Positions 45,979 through 55,211 of a DNA stretch of 64,000 nt are shown one piece after another. Made by a program: the position numbers and the translations under genes. The stretch comes from Pantoea sp. Cy-639 (GTDB lineage: Bacteria; Pseudomonadota; Gammaproteobacteria; Pseudomonadales; Pseudomonadaceae). The notes below the pieces were generated by a model. That model saw only the letters and a list, made by a program, of their open reading frames with translations. It did not search any database and had not been told where the DNA came from. Every line of letters begins with the position of its first letter. Position 1 is the first letter of the stretch. The DNA lies in assembly GCF_011752525.1 (NCBI RefSeq), contig NZ_VWXI01000006.1:124001-188000 (forward strand), in the 5' to 3' direction.

Positions 45979-46866
45979 ATGGCATTGACACAACTGCTGA
46001 TGACGGATTTGCTTCTGAGCCCGTTTGCTTCTCGAGTTACGTCTGGCCCGATGTTTGCCGCGTACTCGCCCTATGGCGATCACCGTGCGCCTACTGGTTT
46101 CACGAAAGTTGGCTTCACAGGTCAACTGCGCGAGCTGAAACCAGATATTTATTTGTTTGGTAATGGGTATAGAGCGTACAGCCCGGTGTTGATGCGCTTT
46201 CTTTCGCCGGATAGATTGAGCCCGTTCGGTGCTGGCGGCAGGAACGCTTACGCGTATTGTCAGGGGAACCCTGTCACTTTCCATGATCGAAGTGGTAGGT
46301 CATTTTTTTCGGCGCTTATTAGCGCGTGGAATTCGATTTCTTCACACACCGCCAATCTTCTGGGTTCCTCTGCGCCCGCTATTGGAAACGTGAGCGCCGC
46401 TATTGGGTCACGTTACAATCCTGAAACCACCAACCCTTTGCGAACAGTATCTGGAGTCGCTGAAACAACTGCCTCAGTGGTCGCAACCAGCGCTTTCTTT
46501 TTAGGTTCAGATCCTGTGATGAATACGGCGAATACGATAGCTGGCAGCATATCAATAGCTAACTCAGGCATGAATTTAGCCTCTGATTTTAGCCAGCCGC
46601 GTGCCAATATGGGCACTATTCCTGAAGGTATCGTCATTGATATTGGACCTGCCCAAGATCCTGGTGAGCAACGACCGTTGACCCAGGCCTACAATCGGCA
46701 GAACTCGGCCCTGAGTGGTGCTGAGGCCAATATTTTAAGGCAGGAGCTGGAGATCGCCAAGGCCGAAGCAACCAGTTGGGAGGCTCGAGCGTTAGCTGCT
46801 GAACAACGGCTTTCCCGTGTTCAGCAGAAAACCACTATTGCGCTTGAACGTATTCGGGGTGGCTGA
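45979..46866 (+). CDS. Orphan RHS-core protein with variable C-terminus, copy A (295 aa)
   Basis: The N-terminal 110 residues are the RHS repeat-associated core tip: YSPYGDHRAPTGFTKVGFTG, FGNGYRAYSPVLMRFLSPDR, LSPFGAGGRNAYAYCQGNPV. They stand alone, without the long YD-repeat cage of a full Rhs. The end is degenerate (HDRSG in place of DPxGL). The tail of about 185 residues is weakly hydrophobic in the middle (VSGVAETTASVVATSAFFLG) and ends in a coiled coil (RQELEIAKAEATSWEARALA). AGGAG precedes the ATG. No signal peptide and no neighbouring immunity gene are seen. The IS3 element lies just before its ribosome-binding site and may disconnect its promoter. Confidence 0.75.
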   Translation: MALTQLLMTDLLLSPFASRVTSGPMFAAYSPYGDHRAPTGFTKVGFTGQLRELKPDIYLFGNGYRAYSPVLMRFLSPDRLSPFGAGGRNAYAYCQGNPVTFHDRSGRSFFSALISAWNSISSHTANLLGSSAPAIGNVSAAIGSRYNPETTNPLRTVSGVAETTASVVATSAFFLGSDPVMNTANTIAGSISIANSGMNLASDFSQPRANMGTIPEGIVIDIGPAQDPGEQRPLTQAYNRQNSALSGAEANILRQELEIAKAEATSWEARALAAEQRLSRVQQKTTIALERIRGG

Positions 46867-47092
46867 AAGTTAACTCAACGTCGGCCATCTGCTGCAACAA
46901 TGTTAGATATGCGGTTGCAGGCTGCGCGGTGACTGGCGTGGATGATTTTGACAGTGGCGTGCGCTCCGCTCCCCGGACACGATCGACGCTTGGTATTTTT
47001 GATAGTTGTCAGCTCCATGGGCCTAGGACAGGATCGAACCCATACCTTGCTCGTCTATTAACCTGGACCGCAAAGAATCGAGGGTTTGGCTT

Positions 47093-47887
47093 ATGGGGCC
47101 GACACAGCTGCTGATTACGGATCTGCTCAAAAGCCCGGTTGCTGTTCGGTCTGCATCCGGCCCCATGCCCGTGGCGTACGTGCCCTATGGTTACCGACCT
47201 CTGTCTACCGGCTTCACGAAAATCGGTTTCACTGGCCAGCTGTTGGAGCTACGAGGGGGCCATTACCTGCTAGGCAATGGATACAGGGCTTACAATCCGG
47301 TACTGATGCGATTTCACTCACCAGATCATCTGAGTCCGTTCGGGCGGGGAGGCATCAATGCTTATACCTACTGTGAAGGTGACCCAGTCAATTGGCGGGA
47401 CCTGTCTGGACGAAACAGAAAAAAGGCTTCTGGCAAGTCTGTCAGTTTGTCTTTGAGTAAAAAAAGCAAGACTGGGGATCTGTCGAGCGGAGAGCGCATA
47501 TACTTAGAAAGAGTCTATGAGCCAGGTGTAAAAAGACGCAAGTATGAAGGACATTTGACCGCGCTAAGCACTGCAATAGACGATACCGAGAGACTCATTA
47601 ACGCTCAACGCTCACCTAGAGGAGAGCCGCACTCCGATAAAAGCTTAAAACGTCTTGTTGAACTTGCGCAGCTAACAGTTGAGAGGGCGAAATACACTGA
47701 TGCAATTACAAGGATTGAGAGGGAAATTGAAAAATCAAAGCGGAGCTTGTTGTATGGCGTTGATGCTATTCCGCAGGTTGACGCTCTGGATATTGATCTG
47801 GGATATGATCAGGCCATTCGGGGTATTGAGATGCGAGGTGATGATGATCTCCCTCCAGCCTACTCCTGGCGCGCTGGGTCATTCTGA
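47093..47887 (+). CDS. Orphan RHS-core protein with variable C-terminus, copy B (264 aa)
   Basis: The first 110 residues parallel copy A closely (MGPTQLLITDLLKSPVAVRS; STGFTKIGFTGQLLELRGG; LGNGYRAYNPVLMRFHSPDH; NAYTYCEGDPVNW). The tail is entirely different: basic and charged, with helices such as SLKRLVELAQLTVERAKYTD and no membrane segment, ending DDDLPPAYSWRAGSF. The core ends RDLSGRN rather than DPxGL. Its leader (46990-47090) resembles that of copy A, so the two genes are duplicates with exchanged tails. Confidence 0.75.
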   Translation: MGPTQLLITDLLKSPVAVRSASGPMPVAYVPYGYRPLSTGFTKIGFTGQLLELRGGHYLLGNGYRAYNPVLMRFHSPDHLSPFGRGGINAYTYCEGDPVNWRDLSGRNRKKASGKSVSLSLSKKSKTGDLSSGERIYLERVYEPGVKRRKYEGHLTALSTAIDDTERLINAQRSPRGEPHSDKSLKRLVELAQLTVERAKYTDAITRIEREIEKSKRSLLYGVDAIPQVDALDIDLGYDQAIRGIEMRGDDDLPPAYSWRAGSF

Positions 47888-48035
47888 ATGCTTCTATAGT
47901 TCATCAACTGATTTGGTGACTGCGAACGCTTAAGTTTTCAAGATTCTCTAAATTCAACCCAGTAGTGACAATCGAGATCGTGGGAGTTCAGTGGCAAAGA
48001 CTGAACCACGAGTAATCATGTCTATGGAGCCTACC

Positions 48036-48851
48036 ATGCCCCACTCATTATCGATTTTTCAGTCAGACCGACAGTCCAGCGTGATGGCTTCGAGAGTGGA
48101 CGGCGTACAACGATCAATTCAATACACTCCTTACGGTCATGCTAATCTTCCTGGGTTATCAAGGGCGGTTGGATATGCTGGGCAGTTGCGCGAGAAAAAT
48201 TTTGGCTGGTATATGTTGGGGAACGGTTATCGCATTTACAATCCAATAATCATGCGCTTCCACTCGCCAGATCGCCTCAGCCCGTTCGAACGTGGAGGTG
48301 AAAACCCATACACGTATGTCGATAATGATCCGATGAACTTTACTGATCCGGATGGGCTATCTAAGCAGATGTGGGTGGTCGCTTCAACCGTTGGGCTTGC
48401 GAAGTCTGGAGTCGGGTTGATCCATAATGGAATTAAGTCGATAAAAAGTATGGGTTCAGCTCTTTCCTCTGATTCTTCAGTAGATCGCACCAAGGTAGTC
48501 ATGGATGCGGCAGGCTATACACTTAAAGCCACCGGGGAATCAATTTCTTTTGTTGCGAGTGCTGTGAAACTATCGAAGTCGCTCAGAGAGATAGATCCAA
48601 CCTATGCTGGGGTAGATGACAGTGCGAGTGATTTCGGTCTAGTCATCGCCTATGTGACCGGTCAAGCGTTAGCTGGAGTTGGAGAAACCTTGTTATTAGG
48701 CATGACAGTTACCGATCTTCTTCGCCGTTTTGTCAGGAGTGATGGAGACGCGGCGCATGCACATCAAGAACAAGTCAACCAGAAATTACTCCAGTGGGGC
48801 CCTGGCGAGCAGCAAATGTCACGTGACAATGAGAGAGGTTCCAGTCAATAA
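48036..48851 (+). CDS. Orphan RHS-core protein with variable C-terminus, copy C (271 aa)
   Basis: It begins MPHSLSIFQSDRQSSVMASR and contains IQYTPYGHANLPGLSRAVGY, LGNGYRIYNPIIMRFHSPDR, LSPFERGGENPYTYVDNDPM and ends the core with the canonical FTDPDGLSKQ. The tail has glycine/alanine-rich helices (VVASTVGLAKSGVGLIHNGI; GLVIAYVTGQALAGVGETLL) that could enter membranes. I chose the ATG at 48036 because GGAG lies 7 bp upstream; GTG at 47991 would add 15 residues. It is convergent with gbcA. Confidence 0.72.
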   Translation: MPHSLSIFQSDRQSSVMASRVDGVQRSIQYTPYGHANLPGLSRAVGYAGQLREKNFGWYMLGNGYRIYNPIIMRFHSPDRLSPFERGGENPYTYVDNDPMNFTDPDGLSKQMWVVASTVGLAKSGVGLIHNGIKSIKSMGSALSSDSSVDRTKVVMDAAGYTLKATGESISFVASAVKLSKSLREIDPTYAGVDDSASDFGLVIAYVTGQALAGVGETLLLGMTVTDLLRRFVRSDGDAAHAHQEQVNQKLLQWGPGEQQMSRDNERGSSQ

Positions 48852-48948
48852 ATGAGTAATGTCAGAACGAGAAATGACTGAAATTTTTAATCGTAAAAAC
48901 TTTGCTTTTTGCCGTGGTTCTGATAGTGGCTCATGAATAGGGCTGATA

Positions 48949-48982
48949 GCACACCGTCAGCCATGGCGAGCGGGCGGTGTGC
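48949..48982. terminator. Hairpin between RHS copy C and gbcA
   Basis: GCACACCG / CGGTGTGC with an 18-base loop lies between the convergent genes; followed by CTTGTACAG, so only a modest terminator. Confidence 0.4.
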
Positions 48983-48994
48983 CTTGTACAGTGC

Positions 48995-50287
48995 TTATTG
49001 CGCCTGCACTTCCTTCAGGTAGCTTGCTGGCTCTGCCCCGAGGTTGTGCAGAACTCGCTGACTGTACCAGTCAATGAAGTTTACAACGCCAAATTCGTAA
49101 GTCTTCGAGTAGGGACCAGGCTGATACGCCGTGGAGTTGATTCCCCGCTGGTTCTCTTCCGCCAGTCGCCGATCCTGGTCATTGGTTGCATCCCACACCT
49201 TGCGCATGTCCTCGGGGTTGTAGTCCACCCCCTCCACTGCATCCTTGTGCACCAGCCACTTGGTGGTGACCATGGTCTCCTGCGCGCTGATCGGCCACAC
49301 GGTGAACACGATCATGTGGTCGCCCATGCAGTGGTTCCACGAATGTGGCAGGTGCAGGATGCGCATCGAGCCCAGGTCCGGGTTCTTGATCCGGCCCATC
49401 AGCTTCTTGCACGCCACCTTGCCGTCCAGGGTCATCGACACGGTGCCCTTGAGCAGCGGCATGCGCACGATGCGGTTACGCAGGCCGTGGCTCTTGTGCA
49501 GGTATGGAATCTTCTCGGCTTCCCAGGCGGCGGCCGAGGTGGCGACGTGGTCCTTGAATTCCTGGCTGGCGCGCGGGTCGTTGGTGTCGTCCCACTCCAG
49601 CAGGGTCTTGAGCAATTCCGGGTGCGAGCCGTTGCAGTGGTAGCACTCGCGGTTGTTCTCCAGCACCAGCTTCCAGTTGGCCTTTTCCATCAAGGTGGTC
49701 TGCACCGCCACCTTGGTGTTCTCCATGTCGTACGGTTCCATGTAGTGGTCCAGGGTGGCGAGGAACTCGTCGATGGCCGGAGGGTTCTCGGCCAGGCTGA
49801 TGAAGATGTAGCCACCGGCGACCTTCACGTTCACCGGCTTCAAGCCGTACTGGTTCATGTCGAAATCGACGCCCATCTCGGTGCCGGCGAACAGCAAGCG
49901 GCCATCGAGCTCGTAGGTCCACTGATGGTACGGGCAGACCAGCTTGGCCACCTTGCCCTTTTCGCTGACGCAAAGGCGCGAACCGCGGTGGCGGCAGACA
50001 TTGTGGAAGGCGTGCACCTTACCTTCGGCGCCACGTACAACGATGATCGGGTTCTTGCCGATCTGCAGTGTGAGGTAGTTGCCCTTGGCCGGGATCTCGC
50101 AAACCAGGCCGGCGATCAGCCATTCCTTGTGGAAGATCTCCTGCATGTCGATCTGGAACAGGCGCTCGTCGCAGTAGAACGGCTGCGGCAGCGAGTAGGT
50201 GCGCTCGCGGGTCTGCAGCATCTCGGCGGTGGCCTTGCGTGCAGGTTCCAGTGGATCGCCCAGGCTCAGGGTTGCGGTGACGTCCAT
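48995..50287 (-). CDS. gbcA: Glycine betaine monooxygenase, Rieske oxygenase subunit
   Basis: GbcA demethylates glycine betaine to dimethylglycine, releasing formaldehyde. The 430-aa Rieske protein has the [2Fe-2S] motif C98-R-H100..C118-P-Y-H121 and the mononuclear iron ligands in NNRECYHCNGSHPEL (His217, His222). The ring-hydroxylating alpha domain follows. The start at 50287 is preceded by GAGGA; a longer antisense-overlapping frame upstream is not credible. It diverges from its reductase gbcB. Both are known GbdR targets in P. aeruginosa. Confidence 0.95.
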   Translation of the reverse strand: MDVTATLSLGDPLEPARKATAEMLQTRERTYSLPQPFYCDERLFQIDMQEIFHKEWLIAGLVCEIPAKGNYLTLQIGKNPIIVVRGAEGKVHAFHNVCRHRGSRLCVSEKGKVAKLVCPYHQWTYELDGRLLFAGTEMGVDFDMNQYGLKPVNVKVAGGYIFISLAENPPAIDEFLATLDHYMEPYDMENTKVAVQTTLMEKANWKLVLENNRECYHCNGSHPELLKTLLEWDDTNDPRASQEFKDHVATSAAAWEAEKIPYLHKSHGLRNRIVRMPLLKGTVSMTLDGKVACKKLMGRIKNPDLGSMRILHLPHSWNHCMGDHMIVFTVWPISAQETMVTTKWLVHKDAVEGVDYNPEDMRKVWDATNDQDRRLAEENQRGINSTAYQPGPYSKTYEFGVVNFIDWYSQRVLHNLGAEPASYLKEVQAQ

Positions 50288-50409
50288 CGTGTGGTCCTCG
50301 GGGCCGCATGCGGCCGGCAAAAGGTGGCTAATCGTTGTTGTTGTGCCGCAAGGCTGTCTGCCAGAGGAAACAGCAGTGGGTGGTGCCGAGGAGTGTGCGT
50401 TCGGGCACT

Positions 50410-50512
50410 GAAACGACCATGCCCATGGGCGACATGGCCGAATCGAATTCCGACGCGCCAGCCCCTGTAGCGCGGGGCTGGTCGCGATAAGCACGCCGAT
50501 GTCGCGGATGGG
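50410..50512. promoter_or_regulatory. gbcA-gbcB divergent control region with GTCG half-sites
   Basis: On the plus strand GTCGCGATAAG (50481) and GTCGCGGATGG (50501) lie 20 bp apart. On the minus strand two GTCG half-sites (plus-strand CGAC at 50430 and 50451) lie 21 bp apart, with a third at 50414. The sites are less similar to the sdaA repeats than the gbdR site is. As both genes depend on GbdR in relatives, some of these are probable operators. Confidence 0.35.
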
Positions 50513-50585
50513 AATGTACGGCGGCGGCGGGATGCGCATTATCGGAGCCATAAGAAAGGCCGACAGTCGGCTGCTGGAGATGAAC

Positions 50586-51686
50586 ATGTCCGATACCTTC
50601 CTCAATCCGGTCACCACCCAGACCTGGGCCAATGGCCGCCACATCGTGCGCTGCGTCAAGGTCATCCAGGAGACCTGGGACGTGCGCACCTTCTGCTTCA
50701 TGGCCGACCAGCCGATCATGTTCTTCTTCAAGCCGGGGCAGTTCGTCACCCTGGAGCTGGAGATCGAAGGCAAGCCTGTGATGCGTTCGTACACCATCTC
50801 CAGCTCGCCGTCGGTGCCCTACAGCTTCTCTATCACGGTCAAGCGGGTGCCGGGCGGGCTGGTGTCGAACTTCCTCCACGACACCATGCACGAAGGCGCA
50901 GAGTTGCCGGTACACGGGCCGGTGGGGCTGTTCAACGCCATCGACTTCCCGGCGCAAAAGCTGCTGTACCTCTCCGGCGGCGTCGGCATCACCCCGGTGA
51001 TGTCCATGGCCCGCTGGTTCTACGACACCAACGCCAACGTCGACATGGTGTTCGTCCACAGCGCACGCTCGCCGAAGGACATCATCTTCCACCGCGAGCT
51101 GGAGCAGATGGCCTCGCGCATTCCCAACTTCAGCCTGCACATCGTCTGCGAGAAACACGGGCTGGGCGAGCCGTGGGCGGGGTATCGCGGCTATTTGAAC
51201 CAGCGGCTGATGGAGCTGATCGCGCCGGACTATATGGAGCGGGTGATCTTCTGCTGTGGCCCGACGCCCTACATGAACGCGGTCAAGCGCATGCTCGAGG
51301 CGGTCGGCTTCGACATGCGCAATTACCACGAGGAATCGTTCGGCGCGACACCGGCGGAGGCCAAGGCCGACGCCGTGGAGCAGGCGGAGGCGGCGGCCGA
51401 TGCGCCGGACGTGGACGTGGCCGATCTCAACCTGGTGGAGTTCGTCGGCAGCGACAAGAGCATTCGCGTGGCCCCAGGCGAGACCGTGCATGCAGCGGCG
51501 GCCAAGGTCGGGCTGATGATTCCCAAGGCCTGCGGCATGGGCATCTGCGGTACCTGCAAGGTGCTCAAGCTCGGCGGCGAGGTGGAGATGGAGCACAACG
51601 GCGGCATCACCGAGGAGGATGAGGCCGAGGGCTACATCCTGTCATGTTGCAGTGTGCCGAAGGGGGATGTGCGGATCGAGTATTGA
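50586..51686 (+). CDS. gbcB: Glycine betaine monooxygenase, reductase subunit
   Basis: The 366-aa ferredoxin reductase has an FAD domain (MRSYTISSSPSVPYSFSITV), an NAD domain (LLYLSGGVGITPVMSMARWF; FCCGPTPYMNAVKRMLEAVG) and a C-terminal plant-type [2Fe-2S] domain (CGMGICGTCKVLKLGGEVEM, then SCCSVPKGD). An Ala/Glu-rich linker lies near residues 255-280. It supplies electrons from NADH to GbcA. The start at 50586 follows GGAG; longer frames upstream lack support. Confidence 0.95.
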   Translation: MSDTFLNPVTTQTWANGRHIVRCVKVIQETWDVRTFCFMADQPIMFFFKPGQFVTLELEIEGKPVMRSYTISSSPSVPYSFSITVKRVPGGLVSNFLHDTMHEGAELPVHGPVGLFNAIDFPAQKLLYLSGGVGITPVMSMARWFYDTNANVDMVFVHSARSPKDIIFHRELEQMASRIPNFSLHIVCEKHGLGEPWAGYRGYLNQRLMELIAPDYMERVIFCCGPTPYMNAVKRMLEAVGFDMRNYHEESFGATPAEAKADAVEQAEAAADAPDVDVADLNLVEFVGSDKSIRVAPGETVHAAAAKVGLMIPKACGMGICGTCKVLKLGGEVEMEHNGGITEEDEAEGYILSCCSVPKGDVRIEY

Positions 51687-51903
51687 TCCGTCAGGAGCGC
51701 CGTGGGCAGGTCCGCTCCGGTGCCATGCAGGATGATTGCGACTTTAGCGTCTTGCGCGACAGCGCAATCAGCTGGGCGTGTACTGGCGTGAAGATATTGG
51801 CGAGCTGTCTGCTGAGCTCGCCTACCTGGTAACTTTGGCAGTTACATTACTGTTGAGCTGTTAGCACCATGCCGGGTATGACACTTCAGTAAGGTTCACC
51901 GTC

Positions 51904-52719
51904 ATGTTGACCACTTGCTTGCTTGTCTGTGATCAGCAGAAGACGCCGCTCGGTAGCACCCGCTTTGCCAGCTGTGGCTACACGCCCTATGGATCGCTTC
52001 CTTCACACGACGGGCCGAAGGTCGCCTTCTGCGGCCAGGTGCGTGATAGGTGGAAGGATCTTTATCACCTTGGCAACGGCCACCGTGTCTACAACCCGGC
52101 CCTCATGCGCTTCCAATCGGCTGACAGGCTCAGCCCGTTCGAGGCGGGAGGTCTGAATGCTTACGGTTACTGTATCGGTGACCCGGTAAACCAGACCGAC
52201 TCGAGCGGCAAAGCGCCAACCCCTGTATCTCGACGGCCAGGCATGTCCCAGCCCCAGGCTGGTGTGACGTTCGGAGCAGTGCTGAGCGAAGTGACGCCCA
52301 TCGTGGCTATCAGTACCGCAGTGCTCCAGACGCTGAATGATGTTTCGAACCGGTACACCCAGTCGGCGGGCAATTACAAACCACTCTCTGCGTCGAAGCA
52401 GACAGGGATTGCGATCGCCTTCTGGGTCAGCGTTTCCAAGGCCGCTGGAGTGGCAGGGCTATTCGAGGTACCAACCGATGTTGTCACTAGCGCGTCGCTG
52501 GTGAGCACTGGCTTGAACTACTGGGAAACGACGCGGGATATCTATCAGCGCATGCGCTCATCGGAGGCTAGTGTCGTCGGTATGTTGGCCACGACTGCCT
52601 ACCAGGTTACGGGTGCGAAGGTGGTCGTGGACCAGTTGAGGAGTAAGGGCGAGCAGATACGGGGCAGTGAGTATGAGTCTTTAGCGGGTGCTAATCGATT
52701 GGAGATGACGTTCGACTGA
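51904..52719 (+). CDS. Orphan RHS-core protein with variable C-terminus, copy D (271 aa)
   Basis: The RHS core is again N-terminal: CGYTPYGSLPSHDGPKVAFC, HLGNGHRVYNPALMRFQSAD, RLSPFEAGGLNAYGYCIGDP, ending TDSSGKA. The tail of about 165 residues has alternating Ala/Val/Ser helices (TPIVAISTAVLQTLNDVSNR; GIAIAFWVSVSKAAGVAGLF; VVGMLATTAYQVTGAKVVVD). It is separated from copies A-C by gbcA/gbcB and is closer to them in composition than to gbcB. It is followed by a perfect 21-bp hairpin. No partner gene is visible. Confidence 0.75.
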   Translation: MLTTCLLVCDQQKTPLGSTRFASCGYTPYGSLPSHDGPKVAFCGQVRDRWKDLYHLGNGHRVYNPALMRFQSADRLSPFEAGGLNAYGYCIGDPVNQTDSSGKAPTPVSRRPGMSQPQAGVTFGAVLSEVTPIVAISTAVLQTLNDVSNRYTQSAGNYKPLSASKQTGIAIAFWVSVSKAAGVAGLFEVPTDVVTSASLVSTGLNYWETTRDIYQRMRSSEASVVGMLATTAYQVTGAKVVVDQLRSKGEQIRGSEYESLAGANRLEMTFD

Positions 52720-52724
52720 CCGGC

Positions 52725-52771
52725 CCCTTGTGCTGCAGGCTGGCATTGGCTGCCAGCCTGCAGCACAAGGG
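52725..52771. terminator. Bidirectional terminator, perfect 21-bp stem
   Basis: CCCTTGTGCTGCAGGCTGGC(A), a five-base loop and the exact complement lie between convergent RHS copy D and the chemoreceptor gene, 2 bp before the latter's stop codon. Confidence 0.8.
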
Positions 52772-52772
52772 T

Positions 52773-54398
52773 TCAGGTACGGAACCGCGCCACCAATCCA
52801 TTCAGATCCACCGCCAGCCGCGACAGTTCGGCACTCGCCGCGCTGGTCTGGTGGGCGCCTGTGGCGCTCTGCACCGACAGGTCGTTGATGTTCACCAGGT
52901 TGCGGTCCACCTCGCGGGCCACCTGGGCCTGCTCCTCGGCGGCACTGGCGATCACCAGGTTGCGTTCGTTGATCTGCGCCACCGCGCCGGCGATGGTGTC
53001 CAGCGCCAGGCCTGCGCCACGGGCGATGTTCAGGGTCGACTCGGCGCGCTCGGTGCTGGTGCGCATCGAGTCCACGGCCTGTTCGGTGCCGCCCTGGATG
53101 CTGCCGATCATCCGTTCGATCTCGCTGGTGGACTGCTGGGTGCGGTGAGCCAGGGCCCGCACTTCGTCGGCGACCACGGCGAAGCCGCGGCCGGCTTCAC
53201 CGGCGCGAGCAGCCTCGATGGCGGCGTTGAGCGCCAGCAGGTTGGTCTGGTCGGCCAGGCCGCGGATCACGTCGAGCACCTTGCCGATATCCCGGGACTG
53301 CTCGGCCAGGTGGGCGATCAGCTTGGCGGTGGCCTGCACGTCGCCGCTCATGCGCTCGATGGCGCCGACGGTCTCCATCACCAGGTCGCGGCCATCGCCG
53401 GCCGAACGGCTGGCTTCGCTGGATGCCTCCGAGGTGCTGACCGCGTTGCGTGCCACTTCCTCGACCGCGCTGGTCATTTCGGTGACGGCGGTGGCGGCCT
53501 GCTCGATCTCATTGTTCTGCTGCTGCAGGCCACGGGCGCTTTCGTCGGTGACACTGTTCAGCTCTTCGGCGGCCGAGGCCAGCTGGGTGGCGGAGCCGGC
53601 GATCAGTTGCAGGGTGTCGCGCAGCTTGTCCTGCATCTTGGCCATGGCCTTGAGCAGACGTGCGGCCTCGTCGGTGCCGTCGGCATGGATGCTGTGGGTC
53701 AGGTCGCCTTCGGCGATCTGCTCGGCGGCCTTGAGCGCCTCGTCGATGGGCTTGACGATGCTGCGGGTAAGCAGGAAGGCGAACAGCAGGGTCAGCACGG
53801 TGGCCGCGACCAGCAGTCCGATCACCAGGGCGAAGGCGTGGTGGTACTGGCTGGCGGCTGCATCGTTGGTGGCGGCGGTCTGCTCGGTGTTGATGCGCAC
53901 CAGGGTGTCCATCAGCTTGTTGATCTGCTCGGAGTTGTCCAGCAGCTCGCTGTTGAGCAGGTCGCGCAACTCGTCGACGCGCCCGGCCTGGCTCAGGCTG
54001 CGCATGCGCGCCTCGAGCTGGCGGTACTGGTTGAGCAACTGGGTGTACTGGTTGAGCGCGGCTTTCTCGTCGGCGGCGCTGACCAGCGGCTCGTAGATGC
54101 GGCGGGCCTTGTCGATCTGCGCATTGCGCTCGTCGAGCAGGCGCAGGGTTTCCTGTTGCGTGGCCGGCTCGCGGTTGAGCAGCAGGCGGTAGGAGAGGGT
54201 CCGCAGGCGCAGGTTCAGCGCGGTCAGTTCGTCGAGGGTCTTGATGCTTGGCACGCTGACCTCTTCGATGATCACGCCGGCCTGACGGATGTTACCCATC
54301 TGGATCAGCGAGAAGACGCCCAGGCCAAGCATCAGCAGGCCGATCACGGAAAACCCGAGCAAGGCGCGCGGGGCGATATTCATGTTGCGTAGGGACAT
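52773..54398 (-). CDS. Methyl-accepting chemotaxis protein (4-helix-bundle sensor)
   Basis: The 541-aa chemoreceptor has TM1 (about residues 10-30), a periplasmic four-helix-bundle sensor (about 35-185; [20 protein letters not shown]), TM2 (about 190-212; [20 protein letters not shown]), HAMP ([20 protein letters not shown]) and a cytoplasmic signalling hairpin with the tip [20 protein letters not shown] and [21 protein letters not shown] FliA-type promoter stands just upstream. The ligand is unknown. P. putida 4HB receptors often bind organic acids. Confidence 0.93.
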   Translation of the reverse strand: MSLRNMNIAPRALLGFSVIGLLMLGLGVFSLIQMGNIRQAGVIIEEVSVPSIKTLDELTALNLRLRTLSYRLLLNREPATQQETLRLLDERNAQIDKARRIYEPLVSAADEKAALNQYTQLLNQYRQLEARMRSLSQAGRVDELRDLLNSELLDNSEQINKLMDTLVRINTEQTAATNDAAASQYHHAFALVIGLLVAATVLTLLFAFLLTRSIVKPIDEALKAAEQIAEGDLTHSIHADGTDEAARLLKAMAKMQDKLRDTLQLIAGSATQLASAAEELNSVTDESARGLQQQNNEIEQAATAVTEMTSAVEEVARNAVSTSEASSEASRSAGDGRDLVMETVGAIERMSGDVQATAKLIAHLAEQSRDIGKVLDVIRGLADQTNLLALNAAIEAARAGEAGRGFAVVADEVRALAHRTQQSTSEIERMIGSIQGGTEQAVDSMRTSTERAESTLNIARGAGLALDTIAGAVAQINERNLVIASAAEEQAQVAREVDRNLVNINDLSVQSATGAHQTSAASAELSRLAVDLNGLVARFRT

Positions 54399-54461
54399 GG
54401 AGGCGGTATCCAGGGCAAGTAGAGGAGGCGCGGTCCATGCGACGAAAACAGATCTGCCTGC

Positions 54462-54488
54462 CTATCGGTCGCGCCCGGCGACTCTTTA
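54462..54488 (-). promoter_or_regulatory. Sigma-28 (FliA) promoter of the chemoreceptor gene
   Basis: On the minus strand TAAA-N15-ACCGATAG agrees with the FliA consensus TAAA-N15-GCCGATAA except for the first and last bases of the -10 element. It lies about 65 bp before the start codon, placing the gene in the flagellar/chemotaxis regulon. Confidence 0.7.
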
Positions 54489-54675
54489 GGGCAGAAAGAT
54501 GAAATTGTGAGGCAGCTATCTAGTTTCCTGACCAGCGGTTGACCCAGGTCGGAACAAGGCGGGGGTTCCCCTGTCAACCTGACCAGGTAAAAACCTTTTG
54601 AATCCTATATTTAATGGCGGGGGCGCGGCTTTTTCCTTATCGTGTGCGCCCTTTGCAACAACCCGAGATAGACGC

Positions 54676-54906
54676 ATGTTGGAAACTTCCCTGAATCAAC
54701 TCGAGCAACTGGTCAGCGACCTGATGCACAAGAACGCGCAGCTGACCGAACAGAACGCCAGCCTCAGCCAGGAACTGGCCCAGTCCAAGGAAGAGAACGA
54801 CAGCCTGCAGTTGTCCCTGATGGAACAGGAAGAGAAGCACGGCGCCACCGCCGCGCGCATCCAGGCCCTGGTCGATCGCGCCAGTGCAGGTGTCGTAGGC
54901 GCATGA
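54676..54906 (+). CDS. ZapB-like (TIGR02449-type) small coiled-coil protein
   Basis: The 76-aa protein is almost wholly coiled coil: MLETSLNQLEQLVSDLMHKN, QLTEQNASLSQELAQSKEEN and a short Ala/Gly-rich end. This agrees with the TIGR02449/ZapB-like partner that usually precedes zapA. I start it at 54676 rather than 26 codons earlier because the earlier frame gives no helical sequence. The stop overlaps the start of the ZapA-like gene (ATGA), so the two are made together. Confidence 0.75.
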   Translation: MLETSLNQLEQLVSDLMHKNAQLTEQNASLSQELAQSKEENDSLQLSLMEQEEKHGATAARIQALVDRASAGVVGA

Positions 54907-55205
54907 GACTGCAAGCGCAGCCGATCAATGTCGTGTCGATCCTGGGCAACGACTACTCGATCAAGGCGCCCGAAGGCCAGGAAGAGACCCTCTCCCAGGC
55001 GGTGCGCATGCTCAACGTCGCCCTGGCCGAGACCAAGCGCAACTACCCGACCCTGATCGGTGACAAGCTGCTGGTGCTGGCGGCCCTGAACCTGTGCTCC
55101 AAGCAGATCGAACTGCAGCACGAGCACGCCCGGACCCTCGAGCGCACCCAGGCGCAGATCGACGCCACGGTCGACGCCATCAGCAAGGCCGTTTCCGACG
55201 TCTGA
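54903..55205 (+). CDS. ZapA-like cell division protein, divergent copy
   Basis: The 100-aa protein starts MRLQAQPINVVSILGNDYSI and has the ZapA beta-hairpin/helix layout: KAPEGQEETLSQAVRMLNVA, then a coiled coil LVLAALNLCSKQIELQHEHA. ZapA crosslinks FtsZ filaments. The usual Pseudomonas ZapA that I remember (beside ssrS and ygfA) starts with a motif like ILDKEYCIACPPEE, which this one lacks; no 6S RNA or ygfA follows here. It therefore looks like a second, diverged paralogue. It forms a two-gene unit with the ZapB-like gene, between two chemoreceptors. Confidence 0.75.
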   Translation: MRLQAQPINVVSILGNDYSIKAPEGQEETLSQAVRMLNVALAETKRNYPTLIGDKLLVLAALNLCSKQIELQHEHARTLERTQAQIDATVDAISKAVSDV

Positions 55206-55211
55206 GCCGGC

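Noticed and set aside
45979..48851. Immunity genes paired with the RHS tails
   Set aside because: The spaces between the copies are under 230 bp and hold no credible small gene on either strand.
48977..50470. A 497-codon plus-strand frame over gbcA
   Set aside because: GbcA on the minus strand has all Rieske motifs; the plus frame is its shadow. The same applies to 4560-5951 and 61736-63820.
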